Made by a program: the position numbers and the translations under genes | Notes under the pieces: generated by a model | The model's input: the letters and a program-made list of their open reading frames with translations, nothing else | Told to the model about the DNA's origin: nothing | Databases searched by the model: none | From: Niallia sp. FSL W8-0635 | GTDB taxonomy: Bacteria > Bacillota > Bacilli > Bacillales > Cytobacillaceae | Assembly (NCBI RefSeq): GCF_038007965.1 | Contig: NZ_JBBOYD010000002.1 | Span: forward strand, 248,001 to 312,000 | DNA: 64,000 bases | Direction of reading: 5' to 3' | In this document: positions 1 to 9,271 of the stretch, one piece after another | Layout: every line of letters starts with the position of its first letter | Numbering within the stretch: position 1 is the first letter of the stretch

Positions 1-1
1 G

Positions 2-781
2 TACGAAAAAGGATTTTGGACAGAAAAATATTCACCTTTCTCCATCGTACAAAACGAAAAAATAATAGCAAACGTTTCTGCAAATAAGGTAGAGTTAATT
101 ATTAATAATGAAAAAAAGCGTGGGATTCAAATAGGTACGGTAATGACTCATCCTGATTTTCGAAAATTAGGACTATCTCGTAAGTTAATGGAAATAGTGC
201 TTGAACATTATGAGAACCAATATGATTTTATGTACTTATTTGCTAATTCTACTGTGCTAGATTTCTATCCTAAGTTTGGTTTTAAGCGAGTACCGGAACA
301 TCAGTTTACAATGAATATACCGTCAAGAATAATTCCAGTCAGAAGAGTGACTAAACTGAATGGTACTGATTCTGAAGTGTTAAATAGAATTTTCCAATAT
401 AGTAGAGGTAGATTACCAGTATCTTTTATTTTTGGTTCAGAGAATTCACAGGAATTGCTTATGTTTTATTGTCTAAATGTCTTTAGTCAGGACATCTATT
501 ACATAGATGATTTAGATTTGTTTACAATTCATATGCACGATGGGGAAACTCTCCATCTTTTTGATGTAATTAGCCAAAAGGAAGTAACTATTTCTGATGT
601 TATAAATAGAATTGCTAACGAAGATACGAAAAATGTAGTTTTTCATTATACTCCAGATTACGGGGATATTGTAATTAGTAAAAAGTTAATTGATACCGAG
701 AACGATGTGCTGTTCATAAAAATAAAAAATAATTTAGATTTACCTGAATATTTCAAGCATCCCATTACAGTACAAGCTTAG
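2..781 (+). CDS. GNAT family N-acetyltransferase, 5' end cut by window edge
   Basis: The frame is open from base 2, so the start lies left of the window. A GNAT-type acetyl-CoA-binding segment is visible near the left edge: IGTVMTHPDFRKLGLSRKLM fits the V-x-P-x-x-R-x-x-G-x-x-x-x-L motif A, followed by a strand and FYPKFGF, typical of the fold's last helix-strand. About 140 further residues follow without recognised motifs, so this is a two-part protein with an N-terminal acetyltransferase domain. Substrate unknown. It is followed after 38 bp by a small membrane protein gene on the same strand. Confidence 0.75.
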   Translation, partial: YEKGFWTEKYSPFSIVQNEKIIANVSANKVELIINNEKKRGIQIGTVMTHPDFRKLGLSRKLMEIVLEHYENQYDFMYLFANSTVLDFYPKFGFKRVPEHQFTMNIPSRIIPVRRVTKLNGTDSEVLNRIFQYSRGRLPVSFIFGSENSQELLMFYCLNVFSQDIYYIDDLDLFTIHMHDGETLHLFDVISQKEVTISDVINRIANEDTKNVVFHYTPDYGDIVISKKLIDTENDVLFIKIKNNLDLPEYFKHPITVQA

Positions 782-819
782 TATTTATATATATTACTAG
801 TAAAGAGAGGGATATAAAA

Positions 820-1023
820 ATGAAGTATTTATTATATGGTTCATTAGGGTTAGTAGTAATTTTTATTGTTTTATATTTAGTAGGTTATTATTCTTTAGGA
901 ATTATTATAAATATAATGGAATGGTCAACAAAATATATTTTACCTTGGGTGGCTCTATATTGGTTTATTCAATTTGTAAAAGGTAAAAAAAGAATAAAAT
1001 TTTCTATTAAGAAAACCAGCTAG
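820..1023 (+). CDS. small membrane protein, 67 aa, unknown
   Basis: An ATG start is preceded by AAAGAGAGGG at good spacing. The protein has two hydrophobic stretches (about residues 3-30 and 38-54) and a lysine/arginine-rich C-terminus, consistent with a two-helix membrane protein with a cytoplasmic tail. I recognise no family. The gene may be co-transcribed with the acetyltransferase just upstream. Confidence 0.5.
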   Translation: MKYLLYGSLGLVVIFIVLYLVGYYSLGIIINIMEWSTKYILPWVALYWFIQFVKGKKRIKFSIKKTS

Positions 1024-1264
1024 TAGTTTGTAATCATTTTTCAATAAAGAACTTAAATATTATTGGAAGTTTTTGTTTTCTATTAAAACAATTGGTTTTA
1101 TTTGTAAGAGTTTGGTGGCCTAAGCGTGATAGGTAAGATCGAGAGTTATGCATCCCACTATTCCTATTTTCTAATCATGTGGCTTACGACAACTGTATTG
1201 AAGAAGACTAGGAGCATCAATGGAAGGTAAACAAAATTCCTCTTAGTCTATAATAATTTGATGA

Positions 1265-1293
1265 TTGACAATACTCGTTCATTAGAATATAAA
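1265..1293 (+). promoter_or_regulatory. strong sigma-A-type promoter
   Basis: TTGACA at 1265-1270 and TATAAA at 1288-1293 are separated by exactly 17 bp. It reads toward the hairpin leader at 1341-1407 and the YrdB-like gene. The rest of the 1024-1407 intergenic stretch shows nothing else recognisable. Confidence 0.6.
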
Positions 1294-1354
1294 GGAAGAA
1301 ATTACTATTAAAAACACAAATTTGGTAATTCAGATACTAATGGAGGTTGTCTAA

Positions 1355-1402
1355 ATGTTCAAATCCTTTGTTTTTAGACACCTTCCTTTTAATGGGGTGT
1401 AA
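1355..1402 (+). CDS. possible 15-aa leader peptide in a hairpin
   Basis: A TGGAGG ribosome site (1341-1346) precedes an ATG at 1355 opening a 15-residue frame (MFKSFVFRHLPFNGV) that ends 5 bp before the TTG start of the next gene. A hairpin (AGGTTGTCTAAA at 1344-1355 against TTTAGACACCT at 1373-1383) covers the ribosome site and the start of the peptide. This resembles an attenuator or translational-coupling leader. The hairpin could also simply be a terminator followed by CTTCCTTTT. Function is inferred only from layout. Confidence 0.35.
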   Translation: MFKSFVFRHLPFNGV

Positions 1403-1407
1403 TTAAC

Positions 1408-1734
1408 TTGTTTATGAATCTCGTATTACTGTTTATTTTGGAAGTATGTACTATTGTAGCAGTTAGCTATTGGGGCTTTGTTGTTGGTAAAGGAATAGTT
1501 TTTAAAATACTACTAGGTATTGGTGCACCCTTATTGATCATGATGATATGGGGGCTATTTGGTTCCCCAGCAGCACAAATACCCTTAACAGGGGGATATC
1601 GTATTTTACTTGAAGTAACTATTTTCGGGTGTGCGATTTTGGCACTATTAGCTGTAGGTAAACCGACATTAGCATTTGTCTTTGGGGCATTAGTCATAGT
1701 TAACAAAATCCTAATGTATGTATGGAAACAATAA
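1408..1734 (+). CDS. YrdB family (DUF2568) membrane protein
   Basis: A 108-aa protein with four hydrophobic segments. The WGF-x-x-G-K-G near residue 23, the central WGLFGSPAA and the late LRLLLE-like RILLEVTIFG segment match the YrdB/DUF2568 family as I know it; its function is unknown. TTG at 1408 is preferred because GGGGTG lies about 9 bp upstream; an ATG two codons later is too far from it. The next gene starts 36 bp downstream, suggesting a transcription unit of membrane proteins. Confidence 0.65.
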   Translation: MFMNLVLLFILEVCTIVAVSYWGFVVGKGIVFKILLGIGAPLLIMMIWGLFGSPAAQIPLTGGYRILLEVTIFGCAILALLAVGKPTLAFVFGALVIVNKILMYVWKQ

Positions 1735-1770
1735 GCCATGTAGTCATCAACAAATAAAGGGGATAGGTGA

Positions 1771-2343
1771 ATGGAGAATGCGTTTCGAATCAAACTAGGT
1801 GGAGTTATGTCTATCATTGCAGGTTTCTCTCTTGCTACAGCTCACTCTATTAATCTACTGTTTTCAAATGGGGAAGGTATAGTAATAGGAAAAGCCATTG
1901 TATTTATTGCTCATCTTCTCATCGTTTTTGCGTTTTTTGGATTTCATGAATCACAAAGAGATAAAAATGGTATTTTCGGATCAATAGGTATGGTTTTAGG
2001 TGTAATTGGCACGATTATCGTAACGGCCATTGTGTTTGTCGAGATGGCTGGCGTTTCAAATGTTAAGATTGATGAAATATTTGCAGTTAGTACAAATCAC
2101 TTTATTTACTCGTTTGGTCCACTGCTTTTTGTATTGGGGATGATCTTCGTTGGTATTTCAATGGTGAGAGCGAAACTATTTCCATCTGCAGTTGGACTAT
2201 TACTTATTCTTGGAACGATTGTTTTTGCACTAGGGACGGTAGCAGGAAATTTAGAACCGCTCATCTCCACAACCGGGGCAATTATTACTGGACTCGGGTT
2301 TATATGGGGAGGACTCTTTCTTTTTAGGAGGAATTCTATGTGA
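1771..2343 (+). CDS. multi-pass membrane protein, 190 aa, unknown
   Basis: About six hydrophobic helices fill the protein (roughly residues 13-30, 38-58, 68-90, 108-130, 136-158, 166-186). AAAGGGGATAGG precedes the ATG. It may belong to the DUF4386-like group, but I cannot identify conserved residues with certainty. Its last codon overlaps the GTG start of the next frame (ATGTGA junction), so the two were probably translationally coupled. Confidence 0.55.
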   Translation: MENAFRIKLGGVMSIIAGFSLATAHSINLLFSNGEGIVIGKAIVFIAHLLIVFAFFGFHESQRDKNGIFGSIGMVLGVIGTIIVTAIVFVEMAGVSNVKIDEIFAVSTNHFIYSFGPLLFVLGMIFVGISMVRAKLFPSAVGLLLILGTIVFALGTVAGNLEPLISTTGAIITGLGFIWGGLFLFRRNSM

Positions 2344-2864
2344 ACGATAAAAATCGAAGCTTAATGATTTTTTCTCCAATATTAGTTGTTGGTTTAGGAT
2401 TTTTGACAGCAACCATTGCTGTGCGGTTAATCAATGAATGGGCATGGGTACCGCTAGCTATTATTTATTGGAGTACGATGGCATTTATAATCTATCGTCA
2501 TAAAAGAACTACTTTTACAAGTTGGTTGCAAAAGCCAAAGGGCATAAAGGCTGGATTATTTTAGCCTTTTCCGTCACTCCTTCCTGCCTGCATTCATATT
2601 TGGATGGCATACATTAGATTCAGGATTAATCATCTCACTTTGGATACTTACTTTTCTTATTAATCCGCCTCTGGAGGAGGGCTTCTGACGTGGGGAGTGT
2701 TTTCCATTGCAAATCGGAGTCCTGTCACCTGGACTGCCGTATTTCTAATGGGTTTAGCATGGGGTACATATTTTTATAAGACAAAAAGTTTACGTTGGGT
2801 GATTGTTGCTCACATTTTAAACCTTTGTGTTCCAGTGTTTTTAAATAAATTTACGGGGATGTAG
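2340..2864 (+). pseudogene. decayed CPBP-family intramembrane protease
   Basis: The first 74 codons are open and encode two membrane segments, then the frame breaks. Reading on in the other frames recovers PPLEEGF followed by TGA where a tryptophan codon is expected (the EE-x-x-x-R motif of CPBP/Abi proteases) and finally GLAWGTYFYKT and VAHILNL, which match the later H-containing motifs. At least two frameshifts and one nonsense codon are needed, so the gene is dead. Confidence 0.7.
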
Positions 2865-3014
2865 AGACTGTTCATTCATATGTTTTAGCTAGATGCAACC
2901 TCTATTGAGCTTACCCACTGCAAGTGAAACTTATTTTTCTTTCATTAAAATTAGGCTCATTTATTGGTAACGTTAATTTCCATTTCATCAGCTACTTGAT
3001 ACGGCCGATAACGC

Positions 3015-3125
3015 TGGGCGTTCTCATTAGCTACTGAAAAAGATATGCTATTCGAAAGGATTAGTAGTGAAGAAGCACTCATCGCTGATGTCGTTTATCT
3101 TGCGCTTCAATTAACACTATTATAG
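3015..3125 (+). pseudogene. C-terminal relic of a TetR-type regulator
   Basis: An open frame of 36 codons without a start reads WAFSLATEKDMLFERISSEE and continues to a TAG. It resembles the ligand-binding tail of TetR-family repressors. The DNA-binding half is absent; the 2865-3014 stretch in front holds nothing readable. The assignment rests on sequence style and is tentative. Confidence 0.35.
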
Positions 3126-3172
3126 TCAACATTGTTCTTTACATAGCTGAAAATAAAATATGAGGTGGCTTT

Positions 3173-4192
3173 ATGAAAATATTCCATAGCAAGGATTTTG
3201 TAATTACAGCACAAGGTATAAGCAGTGTAGAGAGCATTACAATAGGGGGGATAAAACAAAGCATCTTAATACAAGCGGATAATCCTGGTGCACCTGTTTT
3301 ACTCTTTATTCATGGAGGCCCAAGCATGCCGGTGCCTGGTGTCTCCAATAGGGGACGTGATTATGCTTTAGTAATGACGACAAAGGAATTAGTCAAGCAT
3401 TTTACAGTTGTTTTCTGGGATCAGCGTGGTACAGGTAAATCGTATGCAAAGCAAATTCAAAAAAATACGATGAACTTAAAGCAATTTATTCAAGATGGGT
3501 GTGAGGTTACCGATTATTTAAGGAACCGGTTTAGTCAAGAAAAAATCCACCTCATGGCACATTCGTGGGGGAGTGTGATTGGACTGTCGCTTGCCGCATC
3601 TTATCCAGAAAAATATTATTCATATACCGGGTTCTCACAAATTACGAACTGGGTTGAAAATGACAAGTTAAGTTACAAGTGGCTGATGGAAATATCGAAG
3701 GTGAAGAATCATCAAAAAGCGATAAAGGATTTGCTTGCCGTTGGGGAGCCACCTTATTTAGATGGATTTAAACAGTGGGCTGCAATTCGTAAATGGCAAT
3801 TTAAATACAATTCGATGTTCCATGATGCAGGTGATAAAAAGTCAGCGACATTTTTTTCGGGACTTAAAATTATGTTGCAGTCACCGGATTACTCTCTTAT
3901 CGACGTATACAATTCCCTTATACGCGGCTTTAAACTCTCGTATACGGAAGAATTGCTCAACGATATTAATACCTTCGACTTCTTTACAGAGGTTCCCTCA
4001 TTACAAATACCTGTCATGTTTATTCATGGAAGTAAAGAAAAGCATGTTATGCCTGAACTAATTAAAAGATACTATGAGAATCTAGATGCTCCAGAAGGAA
4101 AAAGGTTATTATGGTCGGATAAATCTTCCCATGCCTTTCATTTGGATGATGCAAGGGAAAATGAGCAGAGGTTAATCCAATACCTGCTTTAA
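3173..4192 (+). CDS. alpha/beta hydrolase, proline iminopeptidase-like
   Basis: A 339-aa cytosolic hydrolase. HGGP at 47-50 forms the oxyanion-hole motif, FWDQRGTGKS at 81-90 is the signature strand of the proline iminopeptidase/epoxide hydrolase group, and AHSWGS at 129-134 is the nucleophile elbow with Ser131. The acid probably sits after FIHGSKEKHVMP (about residue 290) and the histidine in SSHAFHLDD near the C-terminus. GAGGTGGC precedes the ATG. Length fits the family. The substrate (peptide, ester or lactone) cannot be told from sequence. Confidence 0.8.
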   Translation: MKIFHSKDFVITAQGISSVESITIGGIKQSILIQADNPGAPVLLFIHGGPSMPVPGVSNRGRDYALVMTTKELVKHFTVVFWDQRGTGKSYAKQIQKNTMNLKQFIQDGCEVTDYLRNRFSQEKIHLMAHSWGSVIGLSLAASYPEKYYSYTGFSQITNWVENDKLSYKWLMEISKVKNHQKAIKDLLAVGEPPYLDGFKQWAAIRKWQFKYNSMFHDAGDKKSATFFSGLKIMLQSPDYSLIDVYNSLIRGFKLSYTEELLNDINTFDFFTEVPSLQIPVMFIHGSKEKHVMPELIKRYYENLDAPEGKRLLWSDKSSHAFHLDDARENEQRLIQYLL

Positions 4193-4260
4193 TTTAAAAG
4201 GTTCTAACTATTTATTAGAGAAGCAAACCACTACAAAAGGTGAGGAGGAGAGAGAAGAGA

Positions 4261-4851
4261 ATGGAATTTAAAGAGTTTCCGATTATTAACACGGATCGTT
4301 TTTTACTTCGACAAATGTCATTAGCTGATGCTCCAGGTGTCCTAGAGGTACTATCGGATAAAGATGTTACAAAAGATATGGGGATTCGCCCTTTAACAAG
4401 TGTAGAGGAAGCAGAAGGTGTAATTTCATTTATGAACAAACTATTTGATTTAAATCAAGCACTTAGGTGGGGGATTATTAAAAAAGATACGAATACTCTT
4501 ATAGGAACGTGCGGATTCAATGGTTGGGAGGTCCAACGCGGGTCTAGGGGTGAGGTTGCTTATGATTTAGGAAAGCAATATTGGCGAAAAGGATACATGA
4601 CTGAAATATTAACTCATGTCATCGGTTTTGGCTTTCATGAAATGAATTTGCATCGCATCGAGGCATTTACCAACATAGATGCAACACCGTCAAAAGAAAT
4701 TTTACGTAAGTTTGGTTTTTATCAGGAAGGGGTTTTACGTGGCTACTCCTTGATTAATGGGGAGTATGCAGATCAATATTGTTATTCTCTTTTAAAAACC
4801 GAGTGGGATTTTCAGATGTACAAAAGAATTAGAGCTAATGATCGGATATAA
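4261..4851 (+). CDS. RimJ/RimL-type GNAT acetyltransferase
   Basis: A 197-aa GNAT protein of the group that acetylates protein N-termini or small amines. It opens with the typical TDRFLLRQMSLADA strand-loop, has the central GTCGFNGW strand, then YDLGKQYWRKGYMTEIL, the acetyl-CoA motif with the W-x-x-G-Y-x-x-E signature, and ends with LRKFGFYQEGVLRGY. AGGAGGAG at 4243-4250 supports ATG 4261 rather than the upstream GTG at 4240. Stands alone, convergent with no neighbour. Confidence 0.85.
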   Translation: MEFKEFPIINTDRFLLRQMSLADAPGVLEVLSDKDVTKDMGIRPLTSVEEAEGVISFMNKLFDLNQALRWGIIKKDTNTLIGTCGFNGWEVQRGSRGEVAYDLGKQYWRKGYMTEILTHVIGFGFHEMNLHRIEAFTNIDATPSKEILRKFGFYQEGVLRGYSLINGEYADQYCYSLLKTEWDFQMYKRIRANDRI

Positions 4852-5047
4852 GCACCGTCCACTTAAATACCATCAATCAAGGATATTCTATTTACATGTT
4901 AGACACATTACACCTGAAGAATAGGGAAGGATATAGTATTTGAATTAAAATTTTTCTTTAAATTTAGAAGGGCAGGATGGATTAGTTAACTCTGAAAAAC
5001 TATATTGAAGAACACCATAAATAAGTAATGATAAGCGGGAGAGAATT

Positions 5048-5845
5048 ATGAGTAACAACCAATTAATACACTTTGAAAAAATATATAATTTTCGTGACAT
5101 CGGAGGGGTAAAAACAGAGCAAGGATCTACCTTAAGACAAGGTGTACTCTATCGCTCTGGTAAATTATCTAACATGACTCCATGTGATCTGGAAAGAATG
5201 AAGAAATATAAGATTAAAACAATCTTAGACCTTCGATCAGAAAAAGAATACAACAAGAATATGCCCTTATTACTGACTGCAGAAGAGATTAATTCTGTGA
5301 ACATTCCTCTACTTCCCATAGAGACTCAAGATGCTAATTTCCGAAAGTTTCTTAGCTTTTTGTTTCGAAAGACAGGAGCAGACGATTTTAAAAACTTTAC
5401 TAGGGAGTATTATCATAGTATTGCATTCTATCAAACTCCACAAATAAAAAAGGTATTTACCTTAATCTCTGATGATAAAAATTGGCCGGTGCTCATCCAT
5501 TGTTCAGCTGGAAAGGATCGAACAGGGATTATTGCATCAATCATTCAGTCCTTAGTTGGGGTTCCATATCAAAGGGTATTGGAAGAATATCTCTTAACCA
5601 ACGATTACTTCAAACATCGATTAGATAAATTTATAAAAGTTATGAGATGGATGACACTTTTCCAAGTGTCCTCAGAGCGTATAGAATTCATATTAAAGGC
5701 GCATCCCGAAGTGCTCGAGCAACTATATGCCAATATTAACGAGCGATATGGAACCGTTGAAACCTATCTTATGGAGGCTTGCCAACTAGAGGTAGAGATT
5801 TTGGATAGACTGAAGCAGAATCTAGTCCTTAAAAGTATAGAATAG
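5048..5845 (+). CDS. tyrosine-protein phosphatase-like protein (DSP superfamily)
   Basis: A 265-aa protein with NFRDIGG at 14-20, YRSGKL, the DLRSEKE strand and the phosphatase loop HCSAGKDRTG at 151-160, with catalytic Cys152 and Arg158. This layout is that of the Y_phosphatase3 family of bacterial tyrosine/lipid phosphatases. The protein has no signal peptide and should be cytosolic. GGGAGAG precedes the ATG. The substrate is unknown; family members act on phosphotyrosine or phosphoinositides. Confidence 0.85.
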   Translation: MSNNQLIHFEKIYNFRDIGGVKTEQGSTLRQGVLYRSGKLSNMTPCDLERMKKYKIKTILDLRSEKEYNKNMPLLLTAEEINSVNIPLLPIETQDANFRKFLSFLFRKTGADDFKNFTREYYHSIAFYQTPQIKKVFTLISDDKNWPVLIHCSAGKDRTGIIASIIQSLVGVPYQRVLEEYLLTNDYFKHRLDKFIKVMRWMTLFQVSSERIEFILKAHPEVLEQLYANINERYGTVETYLMEACQLEVEILDRLKQNLVLKSIE

Positions 5846-5999
5846 AAATGAGTGATAACTGATGAATTCAAGAAATATTTTGAAACGATTGTAAAAAAAA
5901 CGGCAAACTCTTCTGTTTTTTTTTGCCTAGTAGGGAACTCACTTAAATCATCATTCACTTTTAGATGCTTCAGTAATATCTGTCTTTATAACTGTTCTT

Positions 6000-6027
6000 A
6001 CTGCGCAGTACAACGATACTGCGCAGT
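6000..6027. repeat. two tandem copies of palindrome ACTGCGCAGT
   Basis: The perfect 10-bp palindrome ACTGCGCAGT occurs at 6000-6009 and again at 6018-6027, 18 bp apart. This spacing puts both on nearly the same face of the helix, as for a dimeric DNA-binding protein. It lies just left of the structured block at 6128-6365. Confidence 0.6.
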
Positions 6028-6127
6028 GAAAATCTGTAAAAAATGTACTTAAAGGTTATTTAGGGTAGATTGTCTCTATAAACAAAAGGTGTTATGTTTT
6101 TTTACACTACAAATGCTGAATTAAGCA

Positions 6128-6365
6128 TGTACAAAAACGCTCGTTTAAAGATGTACATTTTTGATTTTCCCTGTATATTACAACTTTACATGGAGTGGCG
6201 GGTATGATAGCCTTGGTTGGCTTGCCAGCCCTTGTTACTGCTGGCTTTTTAGCGGCATAATCATGCCCGCAGAGGCTCCGTGTCAAGTTGTAATTATGCA
6301 CTCACTTGTATAGAGAGCCGTATAACGGTCAAAAGTGTACATGCTTATATAAGCAAAAATGTACA
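6128..6365. other. origin-like structured non-coding block with paired TGTACA sites
   Basis: TGTACA occurs at 6128 and 6152, then again at 6336 and 6360: two pairs each with 24-bp spacing. Between them lies a nested palindrome: TTACAACTT (6178-6186) against AAGTTGTAA (6285-6293), GCGGGTATGAT (6198-6208) against ATCATGCCCGC (6260-6270, one G-T pair), and an inner GCCAGC/GCTGGC hairpin. A primase/helicase gene follows. The layout fits a replication origin, a counter-transcribed RNA or a control region; it is not proof of any. The remaining 6366-6886 is AT-rich with nothing else recognised. Confidence 0.5.
6224..6250 (+). terminator. hairpin plus T-run inside the structured block
   Basis: GCCAGC (6224-6229) pairs with GCTGGC (6240-6245) and is followed by TTTTT, the form of an intrinsic terminator on the plus strand. 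No protein gene ends here, so it could terminate a small RNA started to its left. Confidence 0.55.
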
Positions 6366-6886
6366 TTTTGATACAGACATTTACATTTACACAATTGATT
6401 TCTAAATTTTGTTGGAATTTTTTATGTAATTTCCTCAAGTATAGACAGAAAGTCGCTAATAACCCCAACATCCATATAACCATGATGGAAGTCAGATAAT
6501 CCAAACAAATTCAATGTTTTTGCCTCTAGTTATCTGGTTATTGTTAGTAATTTCTAATTGGGAGTAATCTACAAGTTTTGCTATATGTATATGATCTCTT
6601 TCTGTGACTGTATTTGCTTTCGGTTTTAACATAAGTACTTCAGGTTGGTGTGGTATTTGAGAAAAACAAGAATCTACAGAATTATTATAAAAGGCTTCGA
6701 AATTTCCCTTTATTTCCGTACAAAATAGCTATCAAATAGTCCCCCTCAGTAAAATACCCTTAGTATCAATATATCCATAAAGTTAATTTAAATATTAAAG
6801 AAATAAATTTTTATATGAAGAATTAGCAGGTGAGCATCTATCTTTGTTTAATAGAAACGTTGTAAAGTAAAAAGGAGGTGAGAGCA

Positions 6887-7171
6887 TTGCCAAAGTATTA
6901 TCCAAATTTTAAAACCGGAGAAGTAGTGGAAGCAAAAAAATTATGGGGAAAGAATAAAATTGATTTGTATAAGGAAGGGTATCTAGTTAATTTCTTTAAA
7001 TCTAATCAATATAATGGTCAAGAGTATTTCATATTAAGAAAAAAAGTGGGGGATTATTATCAATTTGAAAAGGTTAGCAGATATGGTACCACAAATAAAT
7101 TACCTTTATTTCTAATTAAAGGTTGGACAATTGTTAAGGCTCCTGAAGGAGTTGAACTTAGAAGAGATTAA
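6887..7171 (+). CDS. hypothetical protein, 94 aa
   Basis: AAGGAGGTG at 6873-6880 followed by TTG at 6887 gives the likely start; the GTG at 6878 sits within the ribosome site itself and is rejected. The protein is basic and soluble, with alternating aromatic residues suggesting a small beta-rich fold. No family recognised. It lies 125 bp upstream of the primase gene and may be a replication-associated accessory. Confidence 0.55.
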   Translation: MPKYYPNFKTGEVVEAKKLWGKNKIDLYKEGYLVNFFKSNQYNGQEYFILRKKVGDYYQFEKVSRYGTTNKLPLFLIKGWTIVKAPEGVELRRD

Positions 7172-7295
7172 ACTACCAACATGCATGTATTTTTAAGCCA
7201 TCTAACAGGTCTTCACAACACAATAAAAAGCATACATATAAAACACAATATACACTCCTAAACCCTGTGTAATGAGGAAAGGGGAGTGATGTAAT

Positions 7296-8876
7296 ATGGC
7301 TACATCTAAAGAATTTAAAAACAAAGTTACACCACCAAATTGGAGTAATATTGATGGAGAAAACAATCAAGAAATAACAGTTTCTACTGAGGAACTAAAT
7401 AAAAAAGTTGAAGAATATGAAAAAAAGGATTTAAAACAAGTCTCAATAAAAGACACAGAAAATCTCCCTATCTGGAAGAGTGTCTTATACGACGAAGACG
7501 GAAATGAATATATTGGACCGAAAGGATTTAAGGTAGAATACATAGATAATGAAGTTCGACTTGTTGGCCCATTTTTAAGGAAATCAGATAAAGGCTTTAG
7601 TTATATACATCGAGGTTTTTTGTCGGAATACCTCATAAAAAATGTTCCTGTCATCAATTCAACGGGAAAGTTATATTTTTTTGATAATGGGGTGTATAGA
7701 CCAGCGAATGAGAATGAGGATAAGGGGATAGTAAAAGAGTTATTAACACCTGAATATGCTAAGTCCCAGGTTATAAATGATGTTGTTCAATTGTGGAAGA
7801 TAGATAGTCGAATTAATAAGTTTCCGCACGAAATAAATAAGTATCCCTTTAAGTTAAATCTTCTAAATGGAACATTTGATTTACAAACTTGGGAGTTTAC
7901 TAAAGGTCACTCAATAGATAACTATTCTACAATTCAAATACAAGCAAACTATGATCCGAACGCTAATGGAGAAAACTTCAATAAGTTTATTAATAGTGCA
8001 GTACCGGATAAAGAACTTCAAATGCTGCTGCAGGAAATGGTAGGGTATTGTTTAACTCCATTAACAGATTCCAAAAAGATGATTTTCATATTTGATGGAC
8101 CGGGAGATGCAGGGAAAAGTACTTTTATCACAGCAACTCTAGAGAATCTCTTAACCGATAATGCTAAATCACACATTCCATTACAAGACTTGTCTGATAA
8201 TGAGTACAAACAAGCAGAATTGTTTGGGAAGGTTGTCAATATATTTGCTGATCTACCCGCTAAAGGAATTAAAGATAATGGCTATTTAAAAGCGGCTACC
8301 GGGAATGATAGGATATCTGCACGAAGACCATATGGACAAGTATTTGAGTTTTATAATAAAGCAAAGTTTGTTTTCTCCACAAATGGTCTACCGGATAATT
8401 ACAGTAAAGATACTAGTGATGCTTTTTACAACAGGTTAAGTATTATCCCTTTTAAGCATGTACCTGCAAAAAAAGACCCTCACCTGAAGGAAAAATTATA
8501 CAAAGAGAAGGACGCTATCCTGCTTTGGATTCTAGACGGACTAAGAAGATTGATACATGAAAATAATTTTAAGTTTACAGAAAGTAGGGAATCTAGTGAA
8601 CTAGTCCAAAGATACAGAGAAGAGAATAATGCTGTAATGAAATTCATGAATGAACATTGCGAATTTAATCCAGATGCTGAGACAGCGCGTATTAATCTGT
8701 TTACAGCATGGCAAAATTTCTGTGAACAAAATGGACACATTGCGGGAAGTCAAACAAAGTTTAATAAAAAAATTGAAAGTATATATGGTAATCTGGTTAA
8801 ACGTAGCCAAATGAATAACAGTAGAAGGACTAAGTCTTGGAAGGGTTTAAAACTACTTGATTTTGATGAAATTTAA
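7296..8876 (+). CDS. phage/plasmid primase-helicase, P4 family
   Basis: A 526-aa protein with an N-terminal region of no clear domain and a C-terminal superfamily 3 helicase. Residues around 260-275 read FDGPGDAGKSTFI, the Walker A loop (G-x-x-G-x-G-K-S form). A Walker B-like strand (VVNIFADLP) follows, then the sensor KFVFSTNGLP and FYNRLSIIPF arginine-containing segment. These are the D5_N/P4-type C-terminal hallmarks. Family members unwind DNA at phage, satellite or plasmid origins. The structured block upstream is a natural partner. A hairpin terminator follows closely. Confidence 0.85.
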   Translation: MATSKEFKNKVTPPNWSNIDGENNQEITVSTEELNKKVEEYEKKDLKQVSIKDTENLPIWKSVLYDEDGNEYIGPKGFKVEYIDNEVRLVGPFLRKSDKGFSYIHRGFLSEYLIKNVPVINSTGKLYFFDNGVYRPANENEDKGIVKELLTPEYAKSQVINDVVQLWKIDSRINKFPHEINKYPFKLNLLNGTFDLQTWEFTKGHSIDNYSTIQIQANYDPNANGENFNKFINSAVPDKELQMLLQEMVGYCLTPLTDSKKMIFIFDGPGDAGKSTFITATLENLLTDNAKSHIPLQDLSDNEYKQAELFGKVVNIFADLPAKGIKDNGYLKAATGNDRISARRPYGQVFEFYNKAKFVFSTNGLPDNYSKDTSDAFYNRLSIIPFKHVPAKKDPHLKEKLYKEKDAILLWILDGLRRLIHENNFKFTESRESSELVQRYREENNAVMKFMNEHCEFNPDAETARINLFTAWQNFCEQNGHIAGSQTKFNKKIESIYGNLVKRSQMNNSRRTKSWKGLKLLDFDEI

Positions 8877-8881
8877 ATTGC

Positions 8882-8909
8882 AGACGGGTATTAAACCCGT
8901 CTTTAATTT
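8882..8909 (+). terminator. intrinsic terminator after the primase gene
   Basis: AGACGGGT pairs with ACCCGTCT across a 5-base loop, followed by TTTAATTTT. Confidence 0.8.
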
Positions 8910-9271
8910 TGTAAAAATAGAACCCAAGTTGAACCAATCTTGAGCCAATAATGAACCAAGTGTTTGCAAGCGAGAAAAGGGTTGAGCCAAATGAACCAGT
9001 TTAATTATTAAAACAGTAGTATATGTGAGGTGTATACAAATAATCTCTTGTAGTTTTGTAATGCTTTTCAAAATGGTCATTTAGGTAAATAGTAGTTCAA
9101 ACGGCTCAAGTATTGATACTAATAGAATCGCAAGGCTTAAAACTAGTTCAACAAAACATCCAAAAGTGGTTCAATGCTTCTTGTGATTCCTTCCAAAATA
9201 AAGGTAAGAACAAGTGTTTGTTTAAGTGTATAAGTAGAAAGATTACACTAAAGATACTTGGAGGGATTCTC

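Noticed and set aside
1467..1817. Minus-strand open frame of 116 aa
   Set aside because: It lies opposite the YrdB-like gene and has no ribosome site or recognisable protein features.
5852..6504. Three short open frames over the origin-like block
   Set aside because: They follow palindromes and low-complexity DNA, have no ribosome sites and look like chance frames.
6878..6887. GTG start for the 94-aa gene
   Set aside because: This GTG is part of the AAGGAGGTG ribosome site; TTG 6887 is correctly spaced.
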